Positions 1 to 12,400 of a stretch of DNA of 64,000 bases are shown piece by piece (position 1 is the stretch's first letter; every line of letters begins with the position of its first letter). The translations under genes were made by a program, and so were the position numbers. Location of the stretch: contig CM055901.1 of assembly GCA_029582155.1 (NCBI GenBank), positions 7,358,874-7,422,873 of the forward strand. Reading direction: 5' to 3'. This DNA comes from Panopea generosa. Taxonomy: Eukaryota > Mollusca > Bivalvia > Adapedonta > Hiatellidae. The notes under the pieces were generated by a model. That model searched no databases. It saw only the letters and a list, made by a program, of their open reading frames with translations, and was not told the origin of the DNA.

Positions 1-583
1 GTAATGAAGAAAATTTCATTGGGTATCTGTGTATTTCGAAATAAATATATTTTTCATAAAAGCAGACATTAATAGTTAAGTCTTAAAACATCCCTAATAA
101 ACGGGACTGCAGTAATATATGCGCCGACTTTTAGAATCCAACTTTTGAAGGCGTCCACGTTTAGACGGGGTTTCTCAAAACGAACAACCTCCAGTATTTC
201 GTATTTTTTGCTTCAAACAAATTCTACAACTTATTGACAAAATAAACTGTTTCAAGTGGTGATTTTATGCTATATTTGTCGAAATTAGAATCTGAGAAAG
301 CCCTTTACGATTGCATTGTTTTGTTTACTTGTAAAATGCTCTCAATAATACACTACAATTAAATTTAGTTTGACAAAAGAGGCGATCTTCCAGAGAAACT
401 ACTCCACGACTTTATTACAAACTTTTAAATGGACTGACCAGAATCTATACAACAAAGGACCTATTACAGCATATTACACAACTTTTCTGTAATAATGTTT
501 AACATTTATGAATCTAACATCAATTCGAAATCAACCATGATTGACGACAGGCAGAAAGCTGGAAATTGTACATTTGCTTCAGG
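1..583. other. Left edge, no gene recognised
   Basis: AT-rich sequence with no ORF of note and no repeat structure that I can name. Confidence 0.6.
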
Positions 584-697
584 GACTATTTTCATTGTTG
601 ATATGCGATATGCTAATTAGTATGGACACTCCTACAAGGGACTATTTTCATTGTTGATATGCGATATGCTAATTAGTATAGACACTCATACATTTCA
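584..697. repeat. Direct tandem duplication of about 55 bp
   Basis: GGGACTATTTTCATTGTTGA through GATATGCTAATTAGTAT and ACACTC occurs twice with one or two differences. Confidence 0.9.
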
Positions 698-1109
698 GCG
701 TAGTTGTAAATAGCAATTTTGTGCAGACATCAAATATCAAAAGTAAAGACTCAAACAAATTTTCACGTCATTAGTTTATTTTTCGTACATTGAAAAGTTA
801 CTTTCATCTGACAGACAAACATATAAAAAATCAAGAACTACTTTCTCTTGAGCAGTTGGAGGGTGCTTGTGAAATGAGCTAAATTTTCCAACATACTATG
901 ATACTATTGAGACACCAGAAAATCCGGTGCCTCAAAAATACAAGAAAAAGTGCTGTGATAATATTCGTTTTAAAGTTGATATTACTTGCATAGAGGTTCA
1001 AGTTGATACATTGATATCACTAGCATTGAAGTTCTATTTGATACAGATATCATTAGTTTTTTAAGATATTAAAATAATCACCTTCAGACTATATAAACCA
1101 TTAGTATAC

Positions 1110-1215
1110 TATAAAAGCATACTGTGAAATCATTAATTTTCATGGGGACTAATTTTCGTTGATTTCACGGTGGCCTCAACAACGAATTAAAACCCAAAGA
1201 AATGGTATTGGGCAA
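1110..1215 (+). mobile_element. Common bivalve interspersed repeat (fragment)
   Basis: TGTGAAATCATTAATTTTCA, TGGGGACTAATTTTCGTTGA, TTTCACGGTGG and AACGAATTAAAACCCAAAGA resemble, from memory, an interspersed repeat frequent in bivalve genomes. Identification is by recollection only. Confidence 0.35.
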
Positions 1216-1596
1216 AATTGTGTTGCATCTGTACTGCATAGCATTTACCTGTACATAAACGCAGACCTACCTTTCTCAGCTAGATCTAAATGGTATCCGA
1301 TAATTTCTAGTGTTTGCATTTTGTTATTAGATCTTTTGAAAGTTAATCTAAATTTTAAATCTTTAATTTAGTACATTGATTTAGTTAAATTATGGTAAAT
1401 GTATTAATATGTCATCCGTTTTATTACTTAAGATATGCAAGTCAATATCACAGGTTGTTTGTTTACTCACATGTATTTTATTTTTATCACTGTGGAACAT
1501 TCTAAAAATTATTTTATAGAAAAATATGTCACTCAATGAGACTAGTAGACAACACATTTTACATCAGCGGGACTAATTTTTCCAGCATTCTTTTAA

Positions 1597-2037
1597 AGGG
1601 ATTATAATGGCAAGTTACACAAACACGCTGTTAATCCAGACTTTCCCTGTTTGCAGTGTGCACAAAATAATGCTTATGTATTGACGTATAACCTTTATTT
1701 ACTTGAAAGTTATCAAATTAACAGTAATTGAATATTGGCCAAACTTTAATATGTCCCGCAATAAAGTATTGCGCAATGTTTATATTGAACTTTGTTAACT
1801 TCCCGAACAAAGCCTCGGAAACGAGATAAGGAATGAGTCTTCATGATGTTATCCGATGATTGGTCGGAAACCTGAAAGTGGTTCGTTAAAAATGGTGAAT
1901 GTAAACAAAAACAAAAACGTGGCTTCAGAAATCCGATGTTTGTAATAAAGAGGTTATGCATTTAGACATGTGTATCTTCATGCTGGGCGTGTGTATTTAG
2001 GACAGGGAATTGACGGTAATATGCCAATATAATCCCT
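1597..2037. mobile_element. piggyBac-like MITE with TTAA target duplication (441 bp)
   Basis: Terminal inverted repeats AGGGATTATAATGGCA (1597-1612) and TGCCAATATAATCCCT (2022-2037) differ at one position. TTAA flanks both ends (1593-1596, 2038-2041). No coding capacity is recognisable. A minus-strand frame inside is unremarkable. Confidence 0.82.
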
Positions 2038-2041
2038 TTAA

Positions 2042-2661
2042 GAAGTTATTTTAAAAAGAGAAATTATGCCTGTAAAAAAATACAATAAAGATTACTAGTA
2101 TTTAACTAAAAAGTAGCCTATTAGGCTAATATTATATTTTTTATATCTTTTTGTCGACAAGGAATAAATATTGACATCTCTCGCCACGATAACCCCATGT
2201 TGCAAAGAGCATTTATTACTGCATGTGTAGGTACAGGCAGTGACTTAATACTGGTAAAGGTCAGTTATTAAAGCGCGTTATGTATTAGAAATACTCAAAT
2301 TCAAAGATCGCACTAAAAATTTTTTTTAAAATTCATTTACAATGAAATTAAGTCCCTACGGATATGTCCTTGAACTAGAAACAACGAAAATTGATATCGA
2401 CGAAAATATTGATTTCACAGTATTTCGTTCTACCTCATTTTCTGTCAAAGATCGGACTGACTTTTATGAAAACACAAGTTTTGTACTGGTATCCATCATT
2501 TTATTATGGATTTTAAGTTTTTTTCTGTGCAAATATTAACGTATAGAAAAATGGTTTACAATTCACTTTTTTTAATTAAAGCAAATTTTCATTTGTATAT
2601 TACATTTCTCATTATTAGATTCTGACTATGCTTTTAAATTTATTATTTACATTAGTGTAAT
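2042..2661. other. No gene recognised
   Basis: Contains a 65-codon plus frame (2342-2539) ending in a hydrophobic stretch; no motif, context or family supports it. Otherwise AT-rich. Confidence 0.5.
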
Positions 2662-2775
2662 GCATTCATAAAACATCTCAACTTTAGTAGCTACATTCAT
2701 AAAACATTTCAACTTGACAAGTTACATTCATATAACATCTCAATTTGAGAAGTTGCATTCATAAAACATTTCACT
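2662..2775. repeat. 31-bp tandem repeat, about 3.6 copies
   Basis: Units begin CATTCATAAAACATCTCAAC and alternate TTTAGTAGCTA / TTGACAAGTTA endings. It abuts the tail side of a minus-strand SINE. Confidence 0.85.
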
Positions 2776-2920
2776 GTCATTCGTCTCTCACCGCTGACCG
2801 TGCAATGTCATGTATCAATCATCACGGAGACTTGGTTTGGTGGGGATTCGAATTCATGACCCCAGATTTAATAGCCAGACATGCTACCGACTGAGCAAAC
2901 CAGGCCAAGCTAGCATAGAT
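2772..2920 (-). mobile_element. tRNA-derived SINE, family 1, 3'-truncated
   Basis: Minus strand: head with GGCCTGGTTTGCTCAGTCGG, B box AATTCGAATCCC, then CGTGATGATTGATACATGAC and GAGAGACGAATGACAGT; the rest of the body is missing where the 31-bp repeat begins. The plus-strand frame across it (2810-3001) is incidental. Confidence 0.82.
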
Positions 2921-2999
2921 TGGGTATTGAACCCACAACCCTCGAATTCTGTGTGTGATTTTCTTCCACAAGACAGATTTGATACAGTGTGCTATTCTT

Positions 3000-3558
3000 G
3001 ACTAGGCGTGTTCTCTGATCTGGTCATACAAGGGCCTTCATCTCCACTATTGGTGAATATAACACAGATCAATGGTGCTAACTGCACATCCATATTGTAT
3101 TTATCATGACACATTCTGTATTAGGCGAATATATTTGCCAATTATTGTATATATTTGTTATTCAGTGCTTGTTTAGTTTATAGAGCTGGTTATATGACAT
3201 TGGGTATTGTTTTAACTGTTATCACCCCCACATTGTGATGTCATTTCGTCGTTCCCCCTTGCCTGCGCTTTATAAATGTGACAGTATTTGTTATAAATAT
3301 TAGTTATTTATCATTCATGATTCATCTTATGTTATTTATATCAGCTATCAAGTTATATTTGTTATTTGATGTTTAATGTTATACAGTTATTGCATACTGT
3401 TGTTATTTGATGTTTCCTGTTATATCAGTTATTGCATACTGTTGTTAATATTTGCATTGAGAACATTGTTGATATTTTATGTTTTTTTATAAATCATAGA
3501 TATTTCTCAGTGCATAATTAACTGATAATTTCGCTGTTAAAATATAAATTGTTGGTTA
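3000..3558. other. AT-rich, unassigned
   Basis: Loosely repetitive TTATTTGATGTTT / GTTATTGCATACTG motifs (3355-3450, about 56-bp spacing, two copies). A tRNA-like box GGTTCAATACC on the minus strand near 2930 suggests a further SINE fragment at 2915-3060. No coding signal. Confidence 0.5.
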
Positions 3559-3768
3559 GGCCATTATAAGTTAATTGCTAGATTATCATCCAAATTTTTC
3601 TTAAAAATGGGGAGGGTGTGAGGATTTTATCTTTGATTTTATTTTTGATTTTTAAATATTTTTATGTTTGTAATATTTTTTTTTTTTTATGGAAATAAAA
3701 AGTGTCGTGGAGGCATGAAAATTGGTGTGAGGCGATGATGCCAATCTAGCAATTAGTTTATTATGGCC
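3559..3768. mobile_element. Short palindromic MITE, copy 1 (210 bp)
   Basis: Ends GGCCATTATAAGTTAATTGC...and the inverse GCAATTAGTTTATTATGGCC; TIRs are about 33 bp including TAGATTATCATCC. The core is T-rich (ATTTTTATGTTTG). A second copy of the family lies at 30188-30373. Confidence 0.82.
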
Positions 3769-4329
3769 TCATTGTGAAATACAAATGTATAAGTTAAACT
3801 CAAGTTGTGAACACTACACATGCTCACTTGATATTTCACTGAAACTAGCGACTGTTTGCTTTATTTAAACATTTAATATAATTACACCCCACTTCCCAAA
3901 ATGGTTCATAAGGGTCTATGCCCTATTAAAATGTACTCGGATGTAAGCATTTCAGTTACAATCTCTGTTTATTGTCTAGTTTCGTGTTCCTGATAATTTC
4001 ATAAGAATTTGTTTATTTTTTAAAGGGTCATGTGGCAATTTTTTATAGTTTTCAACTAAACTTTATTTTCGAAAAGTTATATCTGTTCATGATGTAAACA
4101 TGACATCGAAATGTAAACTCATTGTTTCATTTATATTTCAGAAAGGGGCAGAACTCTGATAATTTGGTAAAATGATTCACAGGTTATGATCATCTGTGGC
4201 AAAAATGCCACTTTGTTTATTAAAGTGTTTTTACTCATATTATGAAAACAAACATGACACAATTAGTTTGATAAAAGACGTAAATAATTTCTTAAATATG
4301 AAGATCAAATGTATTTAAAATTATGCGGA

Positions 4330-4545
4330 TTTTATGCCAGATCCAGCTAGCTTTGTTGGTAAGACTGATTGGCAATCCGGGTATGGTTCGTTCGAAATCC
4401 CTCCCACCACCCCAACCTAGCCACAGTCTCTGGGATGATTGTCCTTGAACTATCCTCCTGTGGCCATAAATCTCTCATCTCTGAATATGTGGTGTGCATA
4501 CTGCAGTTAACTCTTTACTCCATAGATACGCGTTTTCCCGCACCA
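4330..4545 (+). mobile_element. tRNA-headed SINE, diverged
   Basis: CTAGCTTTGTTGGTAAGACT (A-box-like), GTTCGTTCGAAATCCC (B-box-like), then GCCACAGTCTCTGGGATGAT, similar to the family 1 body start. The ORF here is incidental. Confidence 0.6.
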
Positions 4546-4561
4546 ATCACAGAAGGCCTTT

Positions 4562-4628
4562 GAAAACAGTGCAGGAAAAGTTCAGATTGCTTGTAACGAG
4601 CAATCTGAACACATCCTGCACTGTTTTC
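4562..4628. ncRNA. Strong 67-nt hairpin (pre-miRNA-like inverted repeat)
   Basis: Left arm GAAAACAGTGCAGGA (4562-4576) and GTTCAGATTGCT (4580-4591); loop TGTAACG (4592-4598); right arm AGCAATCTGAAC (4599-4610) and TCCTGCACTGTTTTC (4614-4628). All 27 pairs are Watson-Crick, with one symmetric 3-nt internal loop (AAA/ACA). It adjoins a SINE. It may be a miRNA-type precursor or simply a SINE- or MITE-derived palindrome. Confidence 0.45.
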
Positions 4629-4684
4629 CACTCTGTCAGTTAATATATAGTAATTCACCCAATAATTAAAAAGCCTTTCATATT

Positions 4685-4728
4685 AGGTGTCCAAAGGCGT
4701 CTATATTAGAGGTGTCCAAAGGCGTCTA
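4685..4728. repeat. Short tandem duplication (about 25 bp, two copies)
   Basis: AGGTGTCCAAAGGCGTCTAT occurs twice in a row. Confidence 0.85.
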
Positions 4729-5269
4729 TATGAAGTTAAGGTTAAATATCTGAGATAATGTTGAAAAAAGATACAAATCCCATAGATCACAAAAAAATAT
4801 ATGTGCATAATTATGATAGTAATGTTTAAATAAAGTTCATTCCTCATATAAATAAAATCACTCCATCAACACATTTTTACACATACATGTATACAGTACT
4901 TTTGTATGTTTTTCTTTTCAATAATTTGTGTATAAACTCATGTTGTACTATTTATATGGCACTTTGCCATCACCTCATTGTTGATCACATGTTTTTATAT
5001 TAAGTTATATAAACAGCGAAGCATGATGTTTTTATTCAATAAATATTGTGATACGCGTTGGATTTTTGAGAAAATAAAGTGTGCTAATAACAACTCCATG
5101 TTTGCTTTTGTTAATGGATACACCAAAACTAGAAATGTGTCCACGGATGACACTGCTTTAATTTTGCTGAAAAACAGAAGATAGCTATGAGTCAATGACA
5201 GTTCTTTGAACAAGGAATGCAAATATAAACACATTGGAAAGAGATTCATGAAGCTTCACATCATATTTT

Positions 5270-6140
5270 GTGGAAATCTTTCAAGCAGTTTCAGAAAAGA
5301 AGTTATCTGAAGCAAAAGTTAACGTGGGAGACGGACAGACACAGGGCGATTGCAAAAACTAAAAATAGATATCATAAGCCTACAAAGAGTTGTCTGAAAT
5401 GGTATTTCCTGATCTGTAAATAATGACCACGTTTTAAACATACCTGGGTGAGCTTAAGTCAGGTTTTATCTGTAGTCTCCTCTGTGTTGTTACTATAAAT
5501 AGAATAAATACATTTATACCTGTCTATAACAAGCATCTAAAGAGTATACAGCAGGGAACACTAAATCATTGATAGCTTCATTTTCGCTCTGACACCTGGA
5601 CAAAGCTCCAAGTGAGCTTTTCTGTCACACAGTGTCTGTCATCTGTATATACTTTTCTTTGGTTGTATGCATTCTATTAGTTTCAACGGATCTTCACCAA
5701 ACTTACATGATAGTTCAATAACCATAATAACATGCACAAACTGGCCAAATCGAAGAATTAATGTCAGAATTATGGCCATTAAATCATGAAAAATTGCACT
5801 ATTGGCCAAATGCAAACTCTAGCAATTGCATTTTTCATTTTATCTTAACCAAACTTTCACAGTATTATATTAGTAAGTTGTTTATTAGTACTATCATTGG
5901 ACAAGTCCTTGAATTGACGAAGAAAAATAGCCTTTTCATTATCAAAATGTCTCTATTTCACCTTTAAATGACTCTTACATCAGTATTTATCATTGGATAT
6001 TGACCAAACTTACATCATGAATTTAATGAGTTGCAGCCCTTATTGAAAAATCACATAATTTGATTATCCTATGTTGATTTTCAATCAGACACTCAGAACT
6101 TTGCCTATCTTGTTTGAATTTACTTTTTTTGAAGCTTTAA
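5270..6140. mobile_element. Fragments of tandem-core elements in both orientations
   Basis: 5277-5375 resembles a 3' end (CAGTTTCAGAAAAGAAGTTA, AACGTGGGAGACGGACAGAC). 5565-5660 reads as the inverse orientation (TCCAAGTGAGCTTTTCTGTC). It is followed by core-like sequence (AACGGATCTTCACCAAACTT). Borders are unclear. Two short ORFs here (4978-5249 region and 5761-5967) have no recognisable features. Confidence 0.45.
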
Positions 6141-6224
6141 ACTATTCAACAACACACAAGGATGCACCTTAATATATCATTCAACAATATTCAACAAATC
6201 ATTGCAACATAACAAACCCAGCTC

Positions 6225-6345
6225 GACCCGATGGTTCTCAAAAACTACAATCAGAATTGGTTCTACCCAGAAAGCAGACTTTAAAACTTTCACTAAGCTT
6301 TGAGCTTTCTTCACAATTGAGCTAAAATAAATAAGTATAAACTAG
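6225..6345 (+). mobile_element. SINE family 2 tail fragment
   Basis: ATTGGTTCTACCCAGAAAGC and CTTCACAATTGAGCTAAAAT, AAATAAGTA share the tail of the SINE at 61305. It lies just past the TRIT1 stop codon, so it is likely in the 3' UTR, antisense. Confidence 0.7.
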
Positions 6346-6368
6346 TATAATGAATCAATTGTCAAGTT

Positions 6369-6478
6369 TTACCTTATCTGCTGTTGTGTTACATGTGTAT
6401 CCAGAGTTTGTGACAGTTCTGATAATTTCTGCTTGTACCGTTTGTACATTGCTTTGTGTTTCTTCGTTCCACAATGCA
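6369..6478 (-). CDS. TRIT1: TRIT1 coding exon 13, C-terminus and stop
   Basis: Acceptor CTTCTTTTCAG|TGCATT is strong. The exon completes the zinc finger (LHCGTKKH, H462 and H468) and a basic tail [10 protein letters not shown], ending TQQQIR and TAA. The stop falls inside AAG|GTAAAA, a usable donor, so a further exon cannot be excluded. The resulting 28-residue tail after the finger is shorter than the human one. A possible AATAAA lies on this strand at 5881-5886. Confidence 0.85.
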
Positions 6479-9400
6479 CTGAAAAGAAGGGCAGAGAATT
6501 AATCAAAACCATCCCATATTCAAACAGCAAAAGGGAGAAATATTGCATTTTGTACCATCATTTATGTTGTATGTTATATTACAGTGTTGAGTGTCGCTTT
6601 CAACACTTTTTTAGTCATATTGCGAAAATGTCTACTTAAGATAGTACTTAAGACAGTATTCTAAGCACTGCCACAATGGAGTAATGTGCCGCAGATACAT
6701 GGTATAATACCCCCACCCAGTCAAATTATATTGACACCAGGCAGACCAGATCTAGAACTATCCTCTAAATGCTGAACGCCAAATGAGCCGTCATTTATGT
6801 GGCACCCCATACAATTAATTATGAGGATCCCGTGAAATCACTTACAGTGTCTTTTATATATTGCATTCCTTTATCACAAATTGAGACTTCAGATGTGTAG
6901 CTGTCCTTTCAAGGCATAAGGTCTACAAGTCCCATCAAATACAGATGATATTATAATAAATTATACAAAATTATTATCTGCACAAAGATTTAAGTACTGA
7001 CAGTATTTGGTTACTGCACATGGATTTAAGTAGTACTGCCTATACACAACTATTCACAGTATTTGGTTACTGCACATGAATTAAAGTAGTACTGCCTATA
7101 CACAACTACTGACAGTATTTGGTTACTGCACAAGGATTTAAGTAGTACTGCCTATACACAACTACTGACAGTATTTGGTTACTGCACATGAATTTAAGAA
7201 GTACTGCTTATACACAACTACTGACAGTATTTGGTTACTGCACAAGGATTTAAGTAGTACTGCCTATACACAACTACTGACAGTATTTGGTTACTGCACA
7301 TGAATTTAAGAAGTACTGCTTATACACAACTACTGACAGTATTTGGTTACTGCACAAGGATTTAAGTAGTACTGCCTATACACAACTACTGACAGTATTT
7401 GGTTACTGCACATGGATTTAAGTAGTACTGCTTATACACAACTACTGACAGTATTTGGTTACTGCACAAGGATTTAAGTAGTACTGCCTATACACAACTA
7501 CTGACAGTATTTGGTTACTGCACAAGGATTTAAGTAGTACTGCCTATACACAACTATTCACAGTATTTGGTTACTGCACATGAATTAAAGTAGTACTGCC
7601 TATACACAACTACTGACAGTATTTGGTTACTGCACAAGGATTTAAGTAGTACTGCCTATACACAACTACTGACAGTATTTGGTTACTGCACATGGATTTA
7701 AGTAGTACTGCTTATACACAACTACTGACAGTATTTGGTTACTGCACATGGATTTAAGTAGTACTGCCTATACACAACTACTGACAGTATTTGGTTACTG
7801 CACATGGATTTAAGTAGTACTGCTTATACACAACTACTGACAGTATTTAGTTACTGCACAAGGATTTAAGTAGTACTGCCTATACACAACTACTGACAGT
7901 ATTTGGTTACTGCACAAGGATTTAAGTAGTACTGCCTATACACAACTACTGACAGTATTTGGTTACTGCACATGGATTTAAGTAGTACTGCTTATACACA
8001 ACTACTGACAGTATTTGGTTACTGCACAAGGATTTAAGTAGTACTGCCTATACACAACTACTGACAGTATTTGGTTACTGCACATGGATTTAAGTAGTAC
8101 TGCCTATACACAACTATTGACAGTATTTGGTTATTGCACAAGGATTTAAGTAGTACTGCCTATACACAACTACTGACAGTATTTGGTTACTGCACAAGGA
8201 TTTAAGTAGTACTGCCTATACACAACTATTGACAGTATTTGGTTACTGCACATGAATTTAAGTAGTACTGCCTATACACAACTACTGACAGTATTTGGTT
8301 ACTGCACAAGGATTTGATTAGTACTGCCTATACACAACTACTGACAGTATTTGGTTACTGCACATGGATTTAAGTAGTTCTGCCTATACACAACTACTGA
8401 CAGTATTTGGTTACTGCACAAGGATTTAAGTAGTACTGCCTATACACAACTACTGACAGTATTTGGTTACTGCACAAGGATTTGATTAGTACTGCCTATA
8501 CACAACTACTGACAGTATTTGGTTACTGCACATGGATTTAAGTAGTTCTGCCTATACACAACTACTGACAGTATTTGGTTACTGCACAAGGATTTAAGTA
8601 GTACTGCCTATACACAACTTCTGACAGTATTTGGTTACTGCACATGGATTTAAGTAGTACTGCCTATACACAACTTCTGACAGTATTTGGTTACTGCACA
8701 AGGATTTAAGTAGTACTGCCTATACACAACTACTGACAGTATTTTGTTACTGCACAAGGATTTAAGTAGTACTGCCTATACACAACTACTGACAGTATTT
8801 TGTTACTGCACATGAATTTAAGTAGTACTGCCTATACACAACTACTGACAGTATTGGTCACTGCACATGGATTTAAGTAGTACTGCCTATACACAACTAC
8901 TGACAGTATTTGGTTACTGCACAAGGATTTAAGTAGTACTGCCTATACACAACTACTGACAGTATTTTGTTACTGCACATGAATTTAAGTAGTACTGCCT
9001 ATACACAACTACTGACAGTATTGGTCACTGCACATGGATTTAAGTAGTACTGCCTATACACAACTACTGACAGTATTTGGTTACTGCACAAGGATTTGAT
9101 TAGTACTGCCTATACACAACTACTGACAGTATTTGGTTACTGCACATGGATTTAAGTAGTACTGCCTATACACAACTACTGACAGTATTTGGTTACTGCA
9201 CAAGGATTTAAGTAGTACTGCCTATACACAACTACTGACAGTATTTGGTTACTGCACAAGGATTTGATTAGTACTGCCTATACACAACTACTGACAGTAT
9301 TTGGTTACTGCACATGGATTTAAGTAGTACTGCCTATACACAACTACTGACAGTATTTGGTTACTGCACAAGGATTTAAGTAGTACTGCCTATACACAAC

Positions 9401-12400
9401 TACTGACAGTATTTTGTTACTGCACACGGATTTAAGTATTACTGCCTATACACAACTACTGACAGTATTTGGTTATTGCACAAGGATTTAAGTAGTACTG
9501 CCTATACACAACTATTGAAAGTATTTGGTTACTGCACATGGATTTAAGTAGTACTGCCTATACACAACTACTGACCTATTTGGTTACTGCACATAAATTT
9601 AAGTAGTACTGCCTATACACAACTATTGACAGTATTTTGTTACTGCACAAAGATTTAAGTAGTACTGCCTATACACAACTATTGACAGTATTTGGTTACT
9701 GCACATAAATTTAAGTAGTACTGCCTTTACACAACTACTGACAGTATTTGGTTACTGGACAAAGATTTAAGTAGTACTGCCTATACACAACTATTCACAG
9801 TATTTGGTTACTGCACAAGGATTTAAGTAGTACTGCCTATACACAACTACTGACAGTATTTGGTTACTGCACAAGGATTTAAGTAGTACTGCCTATACAC
9901 AACTATTGACAGTATTTGGTTACTGCACAAAGATTTAAGTAGTACTGCCTATACACAACTACTGACAGTATTTGGTTACTGCACAAGGATTTGATTAGTA
10001 CTGCCTATACACAACTACTGACAGTATTTGGTTACTGCACATGGATTTAAGTAGTACTGCCTATACACAATTTCTGACAGTATTTGGTTACTGCACATGG
10101 ATTTAAGTAGTACTGCCTATACACAACTTCTGACAGTATTTGGTTACTGCACAAGGATTTAAGTAGTACTGCCTATACACAACTACTGACAGTATTTGGT
10201 TACTGCACAAGGATTTAAGTAGTACTGCCTATACACAACTACTGACAGTATTTTGTTACTGCACATGAATTTAAGTAGTACTGCCTATACACAACTACTG
10301 ACAGTATTGGTCACTGCACATGGATTTAAGTAGTACTGCCTATACACAACTACTGACAGTATTTGGTTACTGCACAAGGATTTGATTAGTACTGCCTATA
10401 CACAACTACTGACAGTATTTTGTTACTGCACATGGATTTAAGTAGTACTGCCTATACACAACTACTGGCAGTATTTGGTTACTGCACAAGGATTTAAGTA
10501 GTACTGCCTATACACAACTACTGACAGTATTTTGTTACTGCACAAGGATTTGATTAGTACTGCCTATACACAACTACTGACAGTATTTTGTTACTGCACA
10601 TGGATTTAAGAAGTACTGCCTATACACAACTACTGACAGTATTTGGTTACTGCACATGAATTAAAGTAGTACTGCCTATACACAACTACTGACAGTATTT
10701 TGTTACTGCACACGGATTTAAGTATTACTGCCTATACACAACTACTGACAGTATTTGGTTATTGCACACGGATTTAAGTATTACTGCCTATACACAACTA
10801 CTGACAGTATTTTGTTACTGCACACGGATTTAAGTATTACTGCCTATACACAACTACTGACAGTATTTGGTTATTGCACAAGGATTTAAGTAGTACTGCC
10901 TATACACAACTATTGACAGTATTTTGTTACTGCACACGGATTTAAGTATTACTGCCTATACACAACTACTGACAGTATTTGGTTATTGCACAAGGATTTA
11001 AGTAGTACTGCCTATACACAACTATTGACAGTATTTGGTTACTGCACATGGATTTAAGTAGTACTGCCTATACACAACTACTGACCTATCTGGTTACTGC
11101 ACATGAATTTAAGTAGTACTGCCTATACACAACTATTGACAGTATTTTGTTACTGCACAAAGATTTAAGTAGTACTGCCTATAAACAACTATTGACAGTA
11201 TTTGGTTACTGCACATGGATTTAAGTAGTACTGCCTTTACACAACTACTGACAGTATTTGGTTACTGGACAAAGATTTAAGTAGTACTGCCTATACACAA
11301 CTACTGACAGTATTTGGTTACTGCACATGGATTTAAGTAATATTGCCTATACACAACTATTGACAGTATTTGGTGACTCAGAGCCTAACAGTTTTGAAGA
11401 AAGTTAAATGCAAAATTTTGGCATTGAAAAGGTGATGACATCACCAACTGGTTTATCTTATTTTCTAAAAGAAACAAAAAGTATAAAACAGCCTACATGA
11501 TCTTAATTTTAAAGGACTATGTGGAGTGAAGTTCCAATTGGTGGAACTAGTTGTAGTGCATTGGACCCAGGATTGAAGGGTCATGGGATCAACCCCACCC
11601 TCACCCCCATGTAAGGTTTCCTTCTCTATCGCAACATTAATATTTAAATATCATAGATTGATAAGCATACATATATATAAAGGATATCTTTGGTAGGAAG
11701 GAGGGATGGGTGAAAATGTCATATCTATGATGTATTCGCTGCTCTCCTTCTCCTGGATCCCAAATTTCACACCAAATATTATAAACTGATTATTTGATCT
11801 GCAATATGATAAAATTATTCTTGAACAGAAAAAACTAATCTGTTTATGTCTCTAGTAAGGAAAGATGGAGGGATGAACATTGTCAGCCATTTCTGCTCCC
11901 CTACTCCTACTGTATCATAATGTTCATAGCTGAGTATTGTAAATTGTGACTTACAATATAATACCCAACCCTGCTTACACAGAAAAATAATATTTGTTTA
12001 TGCCTCTAGTAAGAAAAGAGTGATGGGTAAACATTTTTTTCCCATTATTTTTGCACCCTCCTTCCCAGCATTCATATTTGCAGTACGATACTTCAATGAG
12101 TCATCACTTAAAAAAAGACAGGTTAGCTCAGTTGGTAGTGTATCTGACTATCAATCCAGGGGTCATGAGTTTGAATAACCTGGCCACAATCTATGTGATG
12201 ATTGATACAAGAATGCTGTTCATTGTCATTCTTACCTCATAGCTGATTCAAGTGGGAAAGTTATCAGTTGCTTACGGAAATAAGTGTGCTTGAATACTAG
12301 TTAACCTTCCAGGATCCCAGGAAACAGTGGTTAGGTTAACTGATTGTTAGCTCTCGATAGCATTAAAATGATGCTATAAATTGAAACAATCTCTTCAATA

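Noticed and set aside
2342-2539. 65-codon ORF with C-terminal hydrophobic segment
   Set aside because: Length expected by chance in AT-rich DNA, and no supporting signal.
2810-3001. 63-codon ORF
   Set aside because: Lies in SINE sequence; similar incidental frames occur in the SINEs at 40727 and 61305.
6990-11375. CRISPR-like array
   Set aside because: Head-to-tail units with no unique spacers, in a eukaryotic intron.
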